A DNA stretch of 64,000 nt from the NCBI RefSeq assembly GCF_018069755.1, contig NZ_JAGQDE010000006.1, forward strand, positions 62,001 to 126,000, given 5' to 3'. Made by a program: the position numbers and the translations under genes. Positions 25,941 through 38,618 of the stretch are shown in pieces (positions within the stretch are counted from its first letter, which is position 1; the number at the start of each line of letters is the position of its first letter). The stretch comes from Ideonella aquatica (GTDB taxonomy: Bacteria > Pseudomonadota > Gammaproteobacteria > Burkholderiales > Burkholderiaceae_C). The notes under the pieces are model-generated. The model was not told the DNA's origin. It ran no database searches and saw nothing but the letters and a program-made list of their open reading frames with translations.

Positions 25941-26440
25941 TCCGGCTGATCGATGACCTGGACGCGCTGGCGCCGCTGCTGGACCGCGTGGCGCAAGACC
26001 TGCGCGCCCGCGGCCAGCGCCTGGCCACGGCCGAAAGCTGCACCGGCGGCCTGATCGCCGCCAGCTGCACGCTGCTGGCCGGCTCGTCCGACTGGTTCGA
26101 GCGCGGCTTCGTGACCTACAGCAATGCCGCCAAGCACGAGCTGCTGGGCGTGCCCAGCGCGCTGATCGAGCGCCACGGCGCGGTGAGCGAGCCGGTGGTG
26201 CGCGCAATGGCCGAGGGTGCGCTGCAGCACAGCGACGCCGACTGGTCGCTGGCGGTGACCGGCATTGCCGGGCCGGGCGGCGGCTCAGCGACCAAGCCGG
26301 TGGGCACGGTGTGGCTGGCGCTGGGACAGCGCGGGGGCGACACCCGGGCCGAGTGCCAGGTTTTCGAGGGTGGGCGCACCGCGGTGCGCAGCGCCACGGT
26401 GGCGCGCGCGCTGGCGATGTTGGTGGACGCGCTGGGCTGA
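25937..26440 (+). CDS. pncC: nicotinamide-nucleotide amidohydrolase PncC (CinA C-terminal family)
   Basis: 167 residues from GTG 25937, which overlaps the pgpA stop as GTGA. The CinA-type domain shows TAESCTGGLIAASCT, FVTYSNAAK, GAVSEPVV and VTGIAGPGGGSATKPVGTVWLAL. It deamidates nicotinamide mononucleotide to nicotinate mononucleotide in the pyridine-nucleotide cycle. No N-terminal MoaB-like domain is present, which is the usual free-standing form. Confidence 0.94.
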   Translation: MIRLIDDLDALAPLLDRVAQDLRARGQRLATAESCTGGLIAASCTLLAGSSDWFERGFVTYSNAAKHELLGVPSALIERHGAVSEPVVRAMAEGALQHSDADWSLAVTGIAGPGGGSATKPVGTVWLALGQRGGDTRAECQVFEGGRTAVRSATVARALAMLVDALG

Positions 26441-26459
26441 GCGCGACGGCGGCGCAGGC

Positions 26460-28319
26460 TCAGCGCAGGCCGAGCTGGCGGTTGGGCTGCAGCGCGTCCA
26501 GCGGGGTCAGCAGCGCATCGTTGGCGCCTTCCAGCGGCCAGGCCTCCAGCTCGGCATCGGCATGGGGCAGCGGCCAGGCGGGCTCGGGCAGCGCCGGTTG
26601 CGGGCGGGCGAAGAGGTAGCCCTGCTGCAGCGGGCAGCCCAGATCGGCCAGCATGTCGCGCTGGGCTTCGGTTTCAACGCCCTCGGCGATCACGGTGATG
26701 CCCAGGCTGCGCGCCAGGCCGACGATGCCCGAGACCAGCGCGCGGGCCGCCAGGTCGTGCGGCAGGCGCTGCACGAAACCCGGGTCCAGCTTGACCATCG
26801 CCGGCTGCAGCTCGCCCAGGCGGGCCAGCGAAATCGGACCGGAGCCGAAGTCGTCAATCACCAGTGGCACGCCCAGGGCGCGCAGCGCGCGCAGGCGCTG
26901 GGTGGTGTCTTCGGCGTCACCCATCAGCGTGCCTTCGGTCAGCTCGACCGCCAGCTCGCCGCGATGGATGCCATGGCGGGTGAGCGCCTGGCCCAGCTCC
27001 TCGGCCCAGGCCGCATGGCGGAACTCGGGCGCCGACACATTGATCGAGACCTTGCCCGGCTTCAGGCCCATGCGCCGCCAGGCGGCCAACTGGGCGCAGG
27101 CCTGGTCCAGCGTGCGCAGCTCCAGGCGGTGCAGCGCGCCGGTTTCCTCGGCGCGGTGGATGATGCGCGAGGGCGGCAGCAGGCCCTCGCTGGGGTGCTG
27201 CCAGCGGATCAGGGCTTCGGCGCCCACGGCCTGGCCGGTCTCGGTGTCGATGACCGGCTGGAAGAACAGCTGCAGCTCGTCGTCGTCGAAGGCGCGCAGC
27301 ATCTCGCCATCGGTGCCCGCCGGCCGCTCGCCTGGCGCCAGCTGCGGCTGGAACAACGCAAAGCGACCGCGGCCCGACATCTTGGCCTGGTACATGGCCT
27401 GGTCAGCGTGGTCGAGCAGCTGGTCGAAATCGTCGCCGTCGGCCGGGAATCGGGCCACGCCCACGCTGGCCGAGACCTCGCCCTGGATGCGACCACCATC
27501 CAGCGGCACCGGCTGCTCGACCGCATGGATCACGCGCAGCGTGGTGTGCGCCAGGTGCTGCGGGTCGCTGGCGTCCTGCAGCAGGGCCACAAACTCGTCG
27601 CCGGCCAGGCGGCCGATCAGGTCGGCGCGGCGCAGCGTGTCCTGCAGGCGCCGGGCGATGGTCTGCAGCAGCTCGTCGCCCGCGGGGTGGCCGTGGCGGT
27701 CGTTGACTTCCTTGAAGTGGTCCAGGTCGATGAACAGCACCGCCATCGGCCGGCCCTGGCGGCGCGCCTGGGCGGCGGCGCGGTCGAACATCTCGCGCAG
27801 CATGCGGCGGTTGGGCAGGCCGGTCAGGGCGTCGTACATCGCCATGCGGTGCATTTCGCGGTGGCGCTCTTCGAGCTCGCCCAGCAGGCCGGCCATGCGG
27901 CCCTGGGCCTGCTGCAGCAGACGCGTGATCTGGTCGAGCTCGCTGCCCAGCGGACGCCAGCCGGGGCGGCAAACCTGCACCCCCTCGCCGCGCAGGTCGG
28001 CCAGGCCGATGGCGGCGGCGCGCAGCCGCATCAGCGGGCGCAGCACGCCCAGCATCCAGACGGCGGTGAGCACCAGCAGCACCGCACCCACCTGCCAGGC
28101 CAGCACCGGCAGCAGCTCCAGCGAGGCCGACGGCTGCGGGGCCAGCCAGCTGAGCACCATCACCGGCAGCAGCAGCGCAGCGACCAGCGCGACCATCAGC
28201 AGCAGGCGCAGCGACACCGCACCGCGCGCCGCGGGCGCAGACGGGCGCACCGTGGCGGGCGAGCGGGTGGCGGGCCGATTCAGCGGGCGCTTCGGCTGAC
28301 GTCGTTCGGGGTGGGGCAT
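26460..28319 (-). CDS. membrane GGDEF-EAL protein, c-di-GMP turnover
   Basis: 619 residues from ATG 28319. Two N-terminal transmembrane helices (about 37-59 and 69-94) are followed by a HAMP-like linker, a GGDEF domain (about 165-325) and an EAL domain (about 340-590). The signature loop reads RLAGDEF, so the first Gly of GGDEF is Ala. The EAL domain keeps EALIRW, NVSAPEF, ELTEG, DDFGSG, KLDPGF and AEGVET, so phosphodiesterase activity is likely. A net c-di-GMP-degrading enzyme with a weakened or regulatory cyclase domain is the best reading. It converges on pncC and lies 92 bases downstream of holA on the same strand. Confidence 0.9.
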   Translation of the reverse strand: MPHPERRQPKRPLNRPATRSPATVRPSAPAARGAVSLRLLLMVALVAALLLPVMVLSWLAPQPSASLELLPVLAWQVGAVLLVLTAVWMLGVLRPLMRLRAAAIGLADLRGEGVQVCRPGWRPLGSELDQITRLLQQAQGRMAGLLGELEERHREMHRMAMYDALTGLPNRRMLREMFDRAAAQARRQGRPMAVLFIDLDHFKEVNDRHGHPAGDELLQTIARRLQDTLRRADLIGRLAGDEFVALLQDASDPQHLAHTTLRVIHAVEQPVPLDGGRIQGEVSASVGVARFPADGDDFDQLLDHADQAMYQAKMSGRGRFALFQPQLAPGERPAGTDGEMLRAFDDDELQLFFQPVIDTETGQAVGAEALIRWQHPSEGLLPPSRIIHRAEETGALHRLELRTLDQACAQLAAWRRMGLKPGKVSINVSAPEFRHAAWAEELGQALTRHGIHRGELAVELTEGTLMGDAEDTTQRLRALRALGVPLVIDDFGSGPISLARLGELQPAMVKLDPGFVQRLPHDLAARALVSGIVGLARSLGITVIAEGVETEAQRDMLADLGCPLQQGYLFARPQPALPEPAWPLPHADAELEAWPLEGANDALLTPLDALQPNRQLGLR

Positions 28320-28411
28320 GGGGGGCGGCTGGGCTTGCCCGGACGCGATCAACCGGACGGCCCCATTCTGTCGCCACGTCGGGCCGACGCAAGGCCCAGG
28401 GATATCCCGCT

Positions 28412-29512
28412 TTAGGGGGTGGACAGATGCAGCGCCAGCCGGCCGGACGACGCGCCGCGGCGCCCGCTGCGGCCGGAAATCTCCAAGGCTGACAAGGCCA
28501 AACGGCGCAAGGCGTCCCAGGGATCGGTGGGCCAGCCGGGGTGGCGCAGGCCCTTGACCAGGCCGTCGCACTGGCTGGCGGCGGTCACCAGGGCGGCCAG
28601 CGAGTCACGCTCGAGTAACGGCAGCAGGCGTTCGAACTGCCGTTCGCGCTCGCCCCAGACCCGCGCCTCGCGCAGCGCCATCGGCATCGGTTTGCCACTG
28701 TCGAGTGCCGCGCGCGCCCGCTGCAGCGCGCGCAGCTCCTCGGCCAGGGTCCAGTGGACCAGCACCGGCGCCTCGCCCTCGGCCTTCAGCGTATCGAGCA
28801 TGCGCAGCGCCCGGCCGACCTGGCCGCTCAGCACCGCGGCGACAAACTGGCGGGCGTCGTAGCGCGCCACGTCCAGCACCGCCGCCTCGATCTGCTCAAG
28901 GCCCAGCTCGCCCGGCGGGTGCAGCAGGGCCAGCTTCTGCAGCTCCTGGTGGGCGGCCAGCAGGTTGCCCTCGACGCGGTCGGCGAAGAAGGCCAGCGCG
29001 CGCTCGCCCTCCTCGCCCGGCGGCACCGGCTGGCCCTGGGCGGCCAGGCGGCGGCCGATCCAGGCGGGCAGCTGGTGGCGCTCGATCGGGTCGACGCGCA
29101 GCGTGGCGCCCGCGGCGTCCAGCGCCGAGAACCAGGCGCTGGCGAGCTGCTGCTTGTCCAGCCGCGGCAGGTGCACCAGGGTCAGCACGCCCTCGCTGAT
29201 CTGCTCGCAGTACTGCTGCAGCGCGGCGCCGCCCTCCTTGCCGGGCTTGCCCGAGGGGATGCGGATCTCGATCAATTGGCGGTCGGCAAACAGGCCCATC
29301 GACTGCGCCGCGCCCAGCACGCCGCTCCAGTCGAAGTGGGCGCCGCTGACGACGAAGACCTGGCGGTCGGTATAGCCCTCGTCGCGCGCCTTGGCGCGCA
29401 GCAGGTCGGCCGCTTCTTGCGCCAGCAGCGGCTCGTCGCCATGGATCGTGTAGATCGGCTTGAGGCCCTGGCGCTGCAGCGTGGGGACCAGCTGGTCGGC
29501 GCGGATCTGCAT
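28412..29512 (-). CDS. holA: DNA polymerase III delta subunit
   Basis: 366 residues, ATG at 29512. Begins MQIRADQLVPTLQRQGLKPIYTIHGDEPLLAQEAAD, the HolA N-terminus with the degenerate P-loop region. Two AAA+-like domains and a C-terminal collar helix bundle (LAEELRALQRARAAL) follow. HolA opens the sliding clamp in the clamp loader. The order leuS-lptE-holA is conserved in proteobacteria; the gap to lptE is one base. Confidence 0.96.
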   Translation of the reverse strand: MQIRADQLVPTLQRQGLKPIYTIHGDEPLLAQEAADLLRAKARDEGYTDRQVFVVSGAHFDWSGVLGAAQSMGLFADRQLIEIRIPSGKPGKEGGAALQQYCEQISEGVLTLVHLPRLDKQQLASAWFSALDAAGATLRVDPIERHQLPAWIGRRLAAQGQPVPPGEEGERALAFFADRVEGNLLAAHQELQKLALLHPPGELGLEQIEAAVLDVARYDARQFVAAVLSGQVGRALRMLDTLKAEGEAPVLVHWTLAEELRALQRARAALDSGKPMPMALREARVWGERERQFERLLPLLERDSLAALVTAASQCDGLVKGLRHPGWPTDPWDALRRLALSALEISGRSGRRGASSGRLALHLSTP

Positions 29513-29513
29513 G

Positions 29514-30004
29514 TCAGCGCCCGGTCTGGCCCAGCGCGGCCAGGCGCCGCACCACCTGGCGGGCGATGTCGGCGCGCATCTCGCGCAGCAGCGCCGCCTC
29601 CTCGACCTCCTTGCCCAGCGCGGCGGTCTCGGAGTAGCTGAGGTCGCGCATCTGCTCTAGCTCGGTCACGCCGCCCAGGGCCTCGCCGGCCGGGTTGGCA
29701 AAGTGAAAGCGCAGCCGCACCCGCAGCCGGAATTCACGCACCTGGCCGGCCGCCGTGGAGGCCACGACGGTGCGGTGCAGCACGTCCTCGTCGGCCACCA
29801 GCTGGACCTCGGACTGGGCCGCGGCGTCGACGATGCGCACCCGCGCCGGCAGCTCGCGGCGCAGCGCCTCGGCCATGGCCGAGCGCGGCGCGAAGCCGCT
29901 CAGCGCGATGCGCTCGAAGGGCACCTCGGTGGGTTGGCGCAGCTGGAAGCCGCAGCCGGCCAGCAGGCCGGCGCCCAGCAGGACCAGGCCACAGCGGCGC
30001 CGCA

Positions 30005-30005
<1 letters not shown>
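29514..30005 (-). CDS. lptE: LPS-assembly lipoprotein LptE
   Basis: 163 residues. Signal peptide with lipobox LAGC followed by GFQLRQPTEVPFERIALSG, the LptE start of the mature part, and a conserved VTELEQMRDLSYSETAALGKEVEEAALLREMRADIARQVVRRL tail. It plugs LptD and helps insert lipopolysaccharide in the outer membrane. Its start overlaps the leuS stop by one base (TGATG). Confidence 0.95.
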
Positions 30006-33254
<3,249 letters not shown>

Positions 33255-33315
33255 GCGCAGCCTCCGGCAGGGTGAGGCGCGCAGTATCCCGGGGCGCGCG
33301 GGCGCCGGGCCATCC

Positions 33316-33737
<422 letters not shown>

Positions 33738-33741
<4 letters not shown>

Positions 33742-34382
33742 GAGGCCAGCGCCAGCCCGCGCAGGTCATGCGCGAAGCCTTCCAGTTCGGCCTCGCAGGC
33801 ACCCACCCACTTGCCGAACAGGTTGTAAGCCAGCACCGCCGGGATGGCCACTGCCAGGCCGGCGGCGGTCATCACCAGGGCCTCGCCGACCGGGCCGGCG
33901 ATGCGCTCGATGCTGATGGCGCCGCCGGTGCCCAGGCCCAGCAGCGCGTGGTAGATGCCCCAGACGGTGCCAAACAGGCCGATGAAGGGCGAGGTGGAGC
34001 CCACCGAGGCCAGGAAGACCTGGCCGGTCTGCAGGTGGGCCAGCGCGCGGTGTAGCGCGTCGCGCAGGCGTCGGGTGAGCTGGTCCCCGACGTTGGCCCG
34101 GTCCTGCAGCGTGCCGGCGGGGGCGCTGGCGGCCGCGGCGTCGATCAGCGGGCGCAGCAGGCCTTCAGGGTCCAGCGCGGCGGCGCGTTCGCGCGCCTGG
34201 GCCAGGTCGGGCGCCTCCCAGAACGCCGCGATGCCCTCGGCCAGGCCACGGCGCGCACGGCGCAGCACCCATACCTTCCAGAGGATGACCACCCAGGCGC
34301 CGATGGACATCAGCAGCAGCAGCGCCGCCACCGCCCGCCCGACGGCATCGCTCTGCGCCCAGAAGCCGGCCAGGCCGTCCAT
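33738..34382 (-). CDS. MotA/TolQ/ExbB proton channel family protein
   Basis: 214 residues. Three transmembrane helices: about 15-35, 112-140 and 160-180; the conserved LASVGSTSPFIGLFGTVWGIYHALLGLG stretch with GEALVMTAAGLAVAIPAVLAYN is diagnostic. It forms the pentameric channel with ExbD/TolR. Its start overlaps dapB's stop by one base (TGATG), and exbD overlaps its own end by 4 bases. Confidence 0.94.
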
Positions 34383-35191
34383 CAGAGACCCAGCACCTCG
34401 GTCATGCCGAACAGGCCGCTGGCGTGGCCGCGCAGGAAGCGCGCCGCGCGCAGGCTGCCCTGGGCGTAGCCCACCCGGCTGGAGGCCTTGTGGCTGATCT
34501 CGATGCGCTCGCCGATGCCGGCGAACAGCACGGTGTGGTCGCCGACGATGTCGCCGCCGCGCACGGTGGCAAAGCCGATGGTGGACGGATCGCGCGCCCC
34601 GGTGTGGCCTTCACGACCATAGACCGCGCAGTCCTTCAGGTCGCGGCCCAGCGCCGCGGCCACCACCTCGCCCATCGCCAGCGCAGTGCCGCTGGGGGCG
34701 TCGACCTTGTGGCGGTGGTGGGCCTCGATGACCTCGATGTCGTAGCCTTGGTTGAGCGCGCGCGCCGCCATGTCCAGCAGGCGCAGCACGACGTTGACAC
34801 CGACGCTCATGTTGGGCGCCATGACCACCGCCGTGTGCTGCGCAGCAGCGGCGATCTCGGCCTTGTGCGCCTCGGTGAAGCCGGTGGTGCCGATGACCAG
34901 CTTGACGCCCAGCCGGCGGCAGGCGGCCAGGTGGGCCAGCGTGCCCTCGGGGCGGGTGAAGTCGATCAGCACCTCGGCGCCGGACAGGCCCTGGTCGAGG
35001 TCGGCGGTGATGACCACGCCGCTGGTCTGGCCCAGCCAGGCGGTGGCGTCATGGCCCAGCGCCGGGCTGCCGGGGATGTCCAGCGCACCGGCCAGCACGC
35101 AGTCATCGGCGGCCTGGACCGCCTCGATCAGCATGCGGCCCATGCGGCCGGACGCGCCGGCCACCGCCACGCGCAGCGGCGCCGTGCTCAT
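34382..35191 (-). CDS. dapB: 4-hydroxy-tetrahydrodipicolinate reductase
   Basis: 269 residues. NAD(P)-binding [18 protein letters not shown] (about residues 8-25), the [12 protein letters not shown] loop, and the catalytic [16 protein letters not shown] motif (about 158-173) are intact. DapB acts in diaminopimelate and lysine synthesis, providing the peptidoglycan cross-link. It is joined to bamE by ATGA. Confidence 0.97.
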   Translation of the reverse strand: MSTAPLRVAVAGASGRMGRMLIEAVQAADDCVLAGALDIPGSPALGHDATAWLGQTSGVVITADLDQGLSGAEVLIDFTRPEGTLAHLAACRRLGVKLVIGTTGFTEAHKAEIAAAAQHTAVVMAPNMSVGVNVVLRLLDMAARALNQGYDIEVIEAHHRHKVDAPSGTALAMGEVVAAALGRDLKDCAVYGREGHTGARDPSTIGFATVRGGDIVGDHTVLFAGIGERIEISHKASSRVGYAQGSLRAARFLRGHASGLFGMTEVLGL

Positions 35192-35751
35192 TGCGGCTCC
35201 AGCGGCGGATAGCTGCGCGCAGCGCCGAGCGGCGCGAAGGCCGACGAGGCGGCGGCGCGCGGGGCGGGCGGCGGCAGGGCCTGGCGCTCCTCGTCGGTCA
35301 GGGCCAGCTTGCGGCTACCCTCGGAGGGGGGCGCCTTGGACATGGCGGCGACGAATTCGTACTCGCTGGGCATCTCGGCGCCCTCGATCTTGCTGACGCG
35401 CTCGCCCTCAAACCAGATCACCAGGTTGCGGCGCTGCGGCTCGACGCCCTGGCGCCGGATCATGAAGACATAGTCCCAGCGGTCAGCGTGGAAGGGATCG
35501 GCCAGCAGCGGCGCGCCCAGCAGCTGGCGGACCTGGTCGCGGCTCAGGCCCGGCTTCAGGTTCTGCGACTGTTCACGCGTGACGACATTGCCCTGCAGGA
35601 TGTCGGCGCGGTAGGGCGTCAGCAGGCCGGCCATGGCGTGCATGGACTGGTCGACCACAGCGCAGCCGCTGCTCGCGAGCGTGACCGCCAGCGTGAGCGC
35701 CAGAGCGGGGAGCCGACGGGCGGCGGCGCGGGGAAGGTTCGGGATCGGCAT
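35188..35751 (-). CDS. bamE: outer membrane assembly lipoprotein BamE
   Basis: 187 residues. Signal peptide and lipobox SSGC (Cys about residue 30). The BamE (SmpA/OmlA) domain includes [50 protein letters not shown]. It stabilises the BAM outer-membrane protein insertion machine. A Pro/Ala-rich C-terminal extension (about residues 150-187) goes beyond the usual length. It is divergent from fur with 138 bases between; the same arrangement occurs in many betaproteobacteria. Confidence 0.96.
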   Translation of the reverse strand: MPIPNLPRAAARRLPALALTLAVTLASSGCAVVDQSMHAMAGLLTPYRADILQGNVVTREQSQNLKPGLSRDQVRQLLGAPLLADPFHADRWDYVFMIRRQGVEPQRRNLVIWFEGERVSKIEGAEMPSEYEFVAAMSKAPPSEGSRKLALTDEERQALPPPAPRAAASSAFAPLGAARSYPPLEPQ

Positions 35752-35826
35752 GCGGCAGGACGGGGCAGGCGACGCGCGTCGCAGGGTTTCGCTCGGCCGC
35801 CACAGCGCGGTGGCCGCCGAGGTGGC

Positions 35827-35832
35827 TATGAT
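35827..35832 (+). promoter_or_regulatory. candidate -10 of the fur promoter
   Basis: TATGAT at 35827-35832 in GGTGGCTATGATCGGG. A start near 35839 would give a leader of about 50 bases to the ATG at 35890. No good -35 is seen. Confidence 0.4.
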
Positions 35833-35889
35833 CGGGTGATTCTAGCGGTGCGCCCCGTCCGGGGTACGCGCCCGGCTCCACACCCCGCC

Positions 35890-36363
35890 ATGACGCACGC
35901 CGACGAACTCAAGAGCAGTGGCCTGAAGGCCACGCTGCCGCGCATCCGCATCCTCGAAGTCTTCCAGACCTCGACGCTGCGGCACATGACGGCCGAGGAC
36001 GTCTTCAAGGCCCTGCTGGCCGAGGGGTCCGACATCGGCCTGGCCACCGTCTACCGGGTGCTGATGCAGTTCGAGCAGGCGGGCATCCTGGCGCGCAGCC
36101 ATTTCGAGTCGGGCAAGTCGGTGTTCGAGCTCAACGAGGGCCAGCACCACGACCACCTGGTCTGCATGACCTGCGGCCGCGTGGAGGAGTTCTACGACCC
36201 CGAGATCGAGGCGCGCCAGCGCGACATCGCTGCGCGCAACGGCTTCCAGCTGCAGGAGCATGCGCTGTCGCTGTACGCGGTGTGCACGCGCGAGCACTGC
36301 GAGCACCGCCCGGCGGTCAAGAATCCCGGTTCTGGTCCATTGCCGCCTGGTGGCGGGCGATGA
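35890..36363 (+). CDS. fur: ferric uptake regulator Fur
   Basis: 157 residues from ATG 35890. N-terminal winged helix ([15 protein letters not shown]...[29 protein letters not shown]), then the dimerisation domain with [16 protein letters not shown] (metal ligands and CxxC) and a C-terminal CTREHC pair. Fe(II)-Fur represses iron uptake genes; a likely target, the feoA box, lies at 19155. The tail [16 protein letters not shown] is longer than usual and overlaps the convergent hprK gene by 47 bases. Confidence 0.97.
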   Translation: MTHADELKSSGLKATLPRIRILEVFQTSTLRHMTAEDVFKALLAEGSDIGLATVYRVLMQFEQAGILARSHFESGKSVFELNEGQHHDHLVCMTCGRVEEFYDPEIEARQRDIAARNGFQLQEHALSLYAVCTREHCEHRPAVKNPGSGPLPPGGGR

Positions 36364-37279
36364 ATTCCTGGTAGGTGTCGATGCCGCGCAGCTGCAGGAT
36401 GGTGTTGCGCACCGCGGCCTCCACCAGCACCGCCAGGTTGCGGCCGGCGTCCACCGCGATCACCACCTTGCGCACCGGCACGCCCAGCACCTCTTCGTAG
36501 AGGGGTTCGTAGGGCAGGCGTTCGAACTCGCGGTCCATCGTCTCCTTGCGCACCAGGTGGACGATCAGCTTGACGCGCATCTTGCGGCGCACGGCCGTCT
36601 CGCCGAAGATGGCCTTGATGTCGAGCAGGCCGATGCCGCGCACCTCCAGCAGGTTCAGCAGCAGCTCGGGGCAGCGGCCCTCCAGGGTGTTCTGCGCCAC
36701 GCGGTAGATATCGACCGCGTCATCGGCCACCAGGCCGTGGCCGCGCGAGATCAGCTCCAGGCCCAGCTCGCTCTTACCCAGGCCGGATTCGCCGGTCAGC
36801 AGCACGCCCACGCCCAGGATGTCCATGAAGACCCCGTGGCGCGTGGTGCGCTCGGCCATCAGCTGGCTGAGGTAAGCGCGGACCACGTCGATCACATGAC
36901 CGGCGGAGTGCTGGGTGGTGAACAGCGGGATCTCGGCGCGGTCGCACATGGCCACCAGCCGATCGGGCGCGCGTTCGCCATCGGCGACGATGATGACCGG
37001 CGGCTCCAGCGTGACGATGCGCTGGATGCGGCGCTCCTGCACCTCGGGGGCGGCGGCGGTCTCGGACAGGTAGGCCACCTCGCGGCGCCCCACCAGCTGC
37101 ACCCGGTAGGGGTGGATGTAGTTCAGGTAGCCGACCAGGTCGGCGGCGGAGCGCGCATCGCGCACCGCGGATTCATCAAAGCGCCGCTCGGGATGGGCGT
37201 GGCCGGCGATCCACTCCCACTTCAGGGCCGGCTGGTGCTCCTCGAAGAGCGCCTCGGCGCTGATGGAGATGGGTTTCAC
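36317..37279 (-). CDS. hprK: HPr kinase/phosphorylase
   Basis: 320 residues. The Walker A loop GESGLGKS is at about 163-170 (Lys about 169), with His 148 nearby; a second signature is [22 protein letters not shown]. It phosphorylates Ser46 of HPr in Gram-positives; in betaproteobacteria it accompanies an incomplete PTS and its role is regulatory. It follows ptsN by 13 bases on the same strand. Its 3' end overlaps fur by 47 bases. Confidence 0.96.
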   Translation of the reverse strand: MKPISISAEALFEEHQPALKWEWIAGHAHPERRFDESAVRDARSAADLVGYLNYIHPYRVQLVGRREVAYLSETAAAPEVQERRIQRIVTLEPPVIIVADGERAPDRLVAMCDRAEIPLFTTQHSAGHVIDVVRAYLSQLMAERTTRHGVFMDILGVGVLLTGESGLGKSELGLELISRGHGLVADDAVDIYRVAQNTLEGRCPELLLNLLEVRGIGLLDIKAIFGETAVRRKMRVKLIVHLVRKETMDREFERLPYEPLYEEVLGVPVRKVVIAVDAGRNLAVLVEAAVRNTILQLRGIDTYQEFIARHQAAMDQNRDS

Positions 37280-37292
37280 GCAGCAGCGGGGC

Positions 37293-37763
37293 TCAGGCCA
37301 CCGACTTCAGCGGCTCCCAGCCGGCGATCAGGCGGTGCACCTCGGCCGGATCGGCTTCGGTCTTGAGCTTCTCGCGCAGGTCGCGGTCGGACAGCAGCTC
37401 GGCGATCTCGGAGAGGATTTCCAGGTGGCGCTGGGTGGCCGCCTCAGGCACCAGCAGAAAGATCAGCAGGCTGACCGGCTCGTCATCGGGGGCATCAAAG
37501 GCGATCGGCTGTTGCACGCGCAGCACCGCCGCCAGCGGATTCTTCAGACCCTTGATGCGGCCGTGCGGCACCGCCACCCCGTGACCCAGACCGGTGGAGC
37601 CCAGGCGCTCGCGGGCGAACAGGTTGTCGGTCACCGTGGCGCGGGCGATGGCGTGCTGGTTCTCGAACAGCAGACCCGCGTGCTCGAACACGCGCTTCTT
37701 GCTGGTGGCGTCCACGCCCACGGCCACATTGGCAACAGGCAGGATGGCGGCGAGGCGGTTCAT
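37293..37763 (-). CDS. ptsN: PTS nitrogen-regulatory EIIA (PtsN)
   Basis: 156 residues. EIIA-Ntr domain with the phospho-His in HGVAVPHGR (about His 67). It modulates nitrogen, potassium and stress responses through phosphorylation state. The partner genes hpf and hprK flank it. Upstream of its start (37764-37995) lies the terminator of hpf, so ptsN probably has its own promoter. Confidence 0.95.
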   Translation of the reverse strand: MNRLAAILPVANVAVGVDATSKKRVFEHAGLLFENQHAIARATVTDNLFARERLGSTGLGHGVAVPHGRIKGLKNPLAAVLRVQQPIAFDAPDDEPVSLLIFLLVPEAATQRHLEILSEIAELLSDRDLREKLKTEADPAEVHRLIAGWEPLKSVA

Positions 37764-37936
37764 GGCGGCGGTGTCAGAGGACGTTCGTGGGCGCCGGGCG
37801 CATGCGTCGGCGGGCGGACAAAAGGCTGCGGATTATAGGAATCGACAGTTCACGATGGGAACTTGAACGGCCCCTGGCCGCGCTGGGTTGACCCGGTGAT
37901 GCTGCGTTGCAGCAACATCGTGCCGACAATCGCCCC

Positions 37937-37965
37937 AAAAGACAAGGCGGCCCGGGGGCCGCCTT
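37937..37965 (-). terminator. intrinsic terminator of hpf
   Basis: On the minus strand AAGGCGGCC / GGCCGCCTT (37957-37965 with 37944-37952) forms a 9-bp stem with a 4-base loop, followed by a T-rich run (TTGTCTTTT). It lies 31 bases after the hpf stop. Confidence 0.7.
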
Positions 37966-37995
37966 CCTGATCAGCCACGCAGGCCGTGGCAGGTG

Positions 37996-38337
37996 TCACG
38001 GCGCCGGCACTTCCTGGCGCTTGGGCGAAGCGTGGTGGTGGTCCTGGATGCGGTCCTTGTGGCGGCCGACCTGGCGGTCGAGCTTGTCCATCAGCTGGTC
38101 GATCGCGGCATAGAGGTCCTCGTGAAACTGCTCGACGAAGATGTCCCTGCCCTTGACGTGGAGAGTGACCTCGGCCTTCTGGCGTCGTTCCTTCTCCTTG
38201 TTCTTCTCGACCGTGAGCAACACGCTCACGTCCACCACCTGGTCAAAGTGCCGCGTGACGCGCTCTAGCTTAGTGAGTACGTACTCACGGAGCGCAGGAG
38301 TCACTTCAAGGTGATGGCCGCTGATCGTCAGATTCAT
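37996..38337 (-). CDS. hpf: ribosome hibernation promoting factor HPF
   Basis: 113 residues from ATG 38337 ([27 protein letters not shown]), with AAAGGA ahead. S30AE fold; short HPF form. It dimerises or inactivates ribosomes in stationary phase. In many proteobacteria rpoN precedes hpf and hpf-ptsN-hprK follow; rpoN is not upstream here, where a divergent kinase-like gene begins at 38619. The C-terminal tail [14 protein letters not shown] is basic. Confidence 0.95.
   Translation of the reverse strand: MNLTISGHHLEVTPALREYVLTKLERVTRHFDQVVDVSVLLTVEKNKEKERRQKAEVTLHVKGRDIFVEQFHEDLYAAIDQLMDKLDRQVGRHKDRIQDHHHASPKRQEVPAP
38273..38288. repeat. perfect 16-bp palindrome inside hpf
   Basis: GTGAGTACGTACTCAC reads identically on both strands. 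It lies within hpf codons for E-Y-V-L-T and uses codons unusual for this gene (GTA, ACT, then CTA just after). As RNA it cannot fold into a loop-closed hairpin longer than about 6 bp, so a DNA-level site is more natural. Confidence 0.8.
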
Positions 38338-38618
38338 CGGGGCGTCCTTTCTCGGGAGGTTGCGCATCGCAGCCCCGGGAGGCTGCAGCCCGCGGCCGGC
38401 GGATGAGGCCGCCGCGTCCGACCCAGTGTGCTCCGCAGGGGGGGCTTTGACAAGGATGGTGGTGCGCGAAAGTGGCGGGTAGACTGGTCAGTTGTCACCG
38501 CTTTGACCTGATGCGGCGCGCAGCGGGGGCCAGGCCCTCAAGTGGGCGCGCCAGCGGCCGATAGGCCAGTGGCCGGGCCGAGTGCGTGCCCGGGCCGTGC
38601 CCACGCCAGCCGCCCGCC

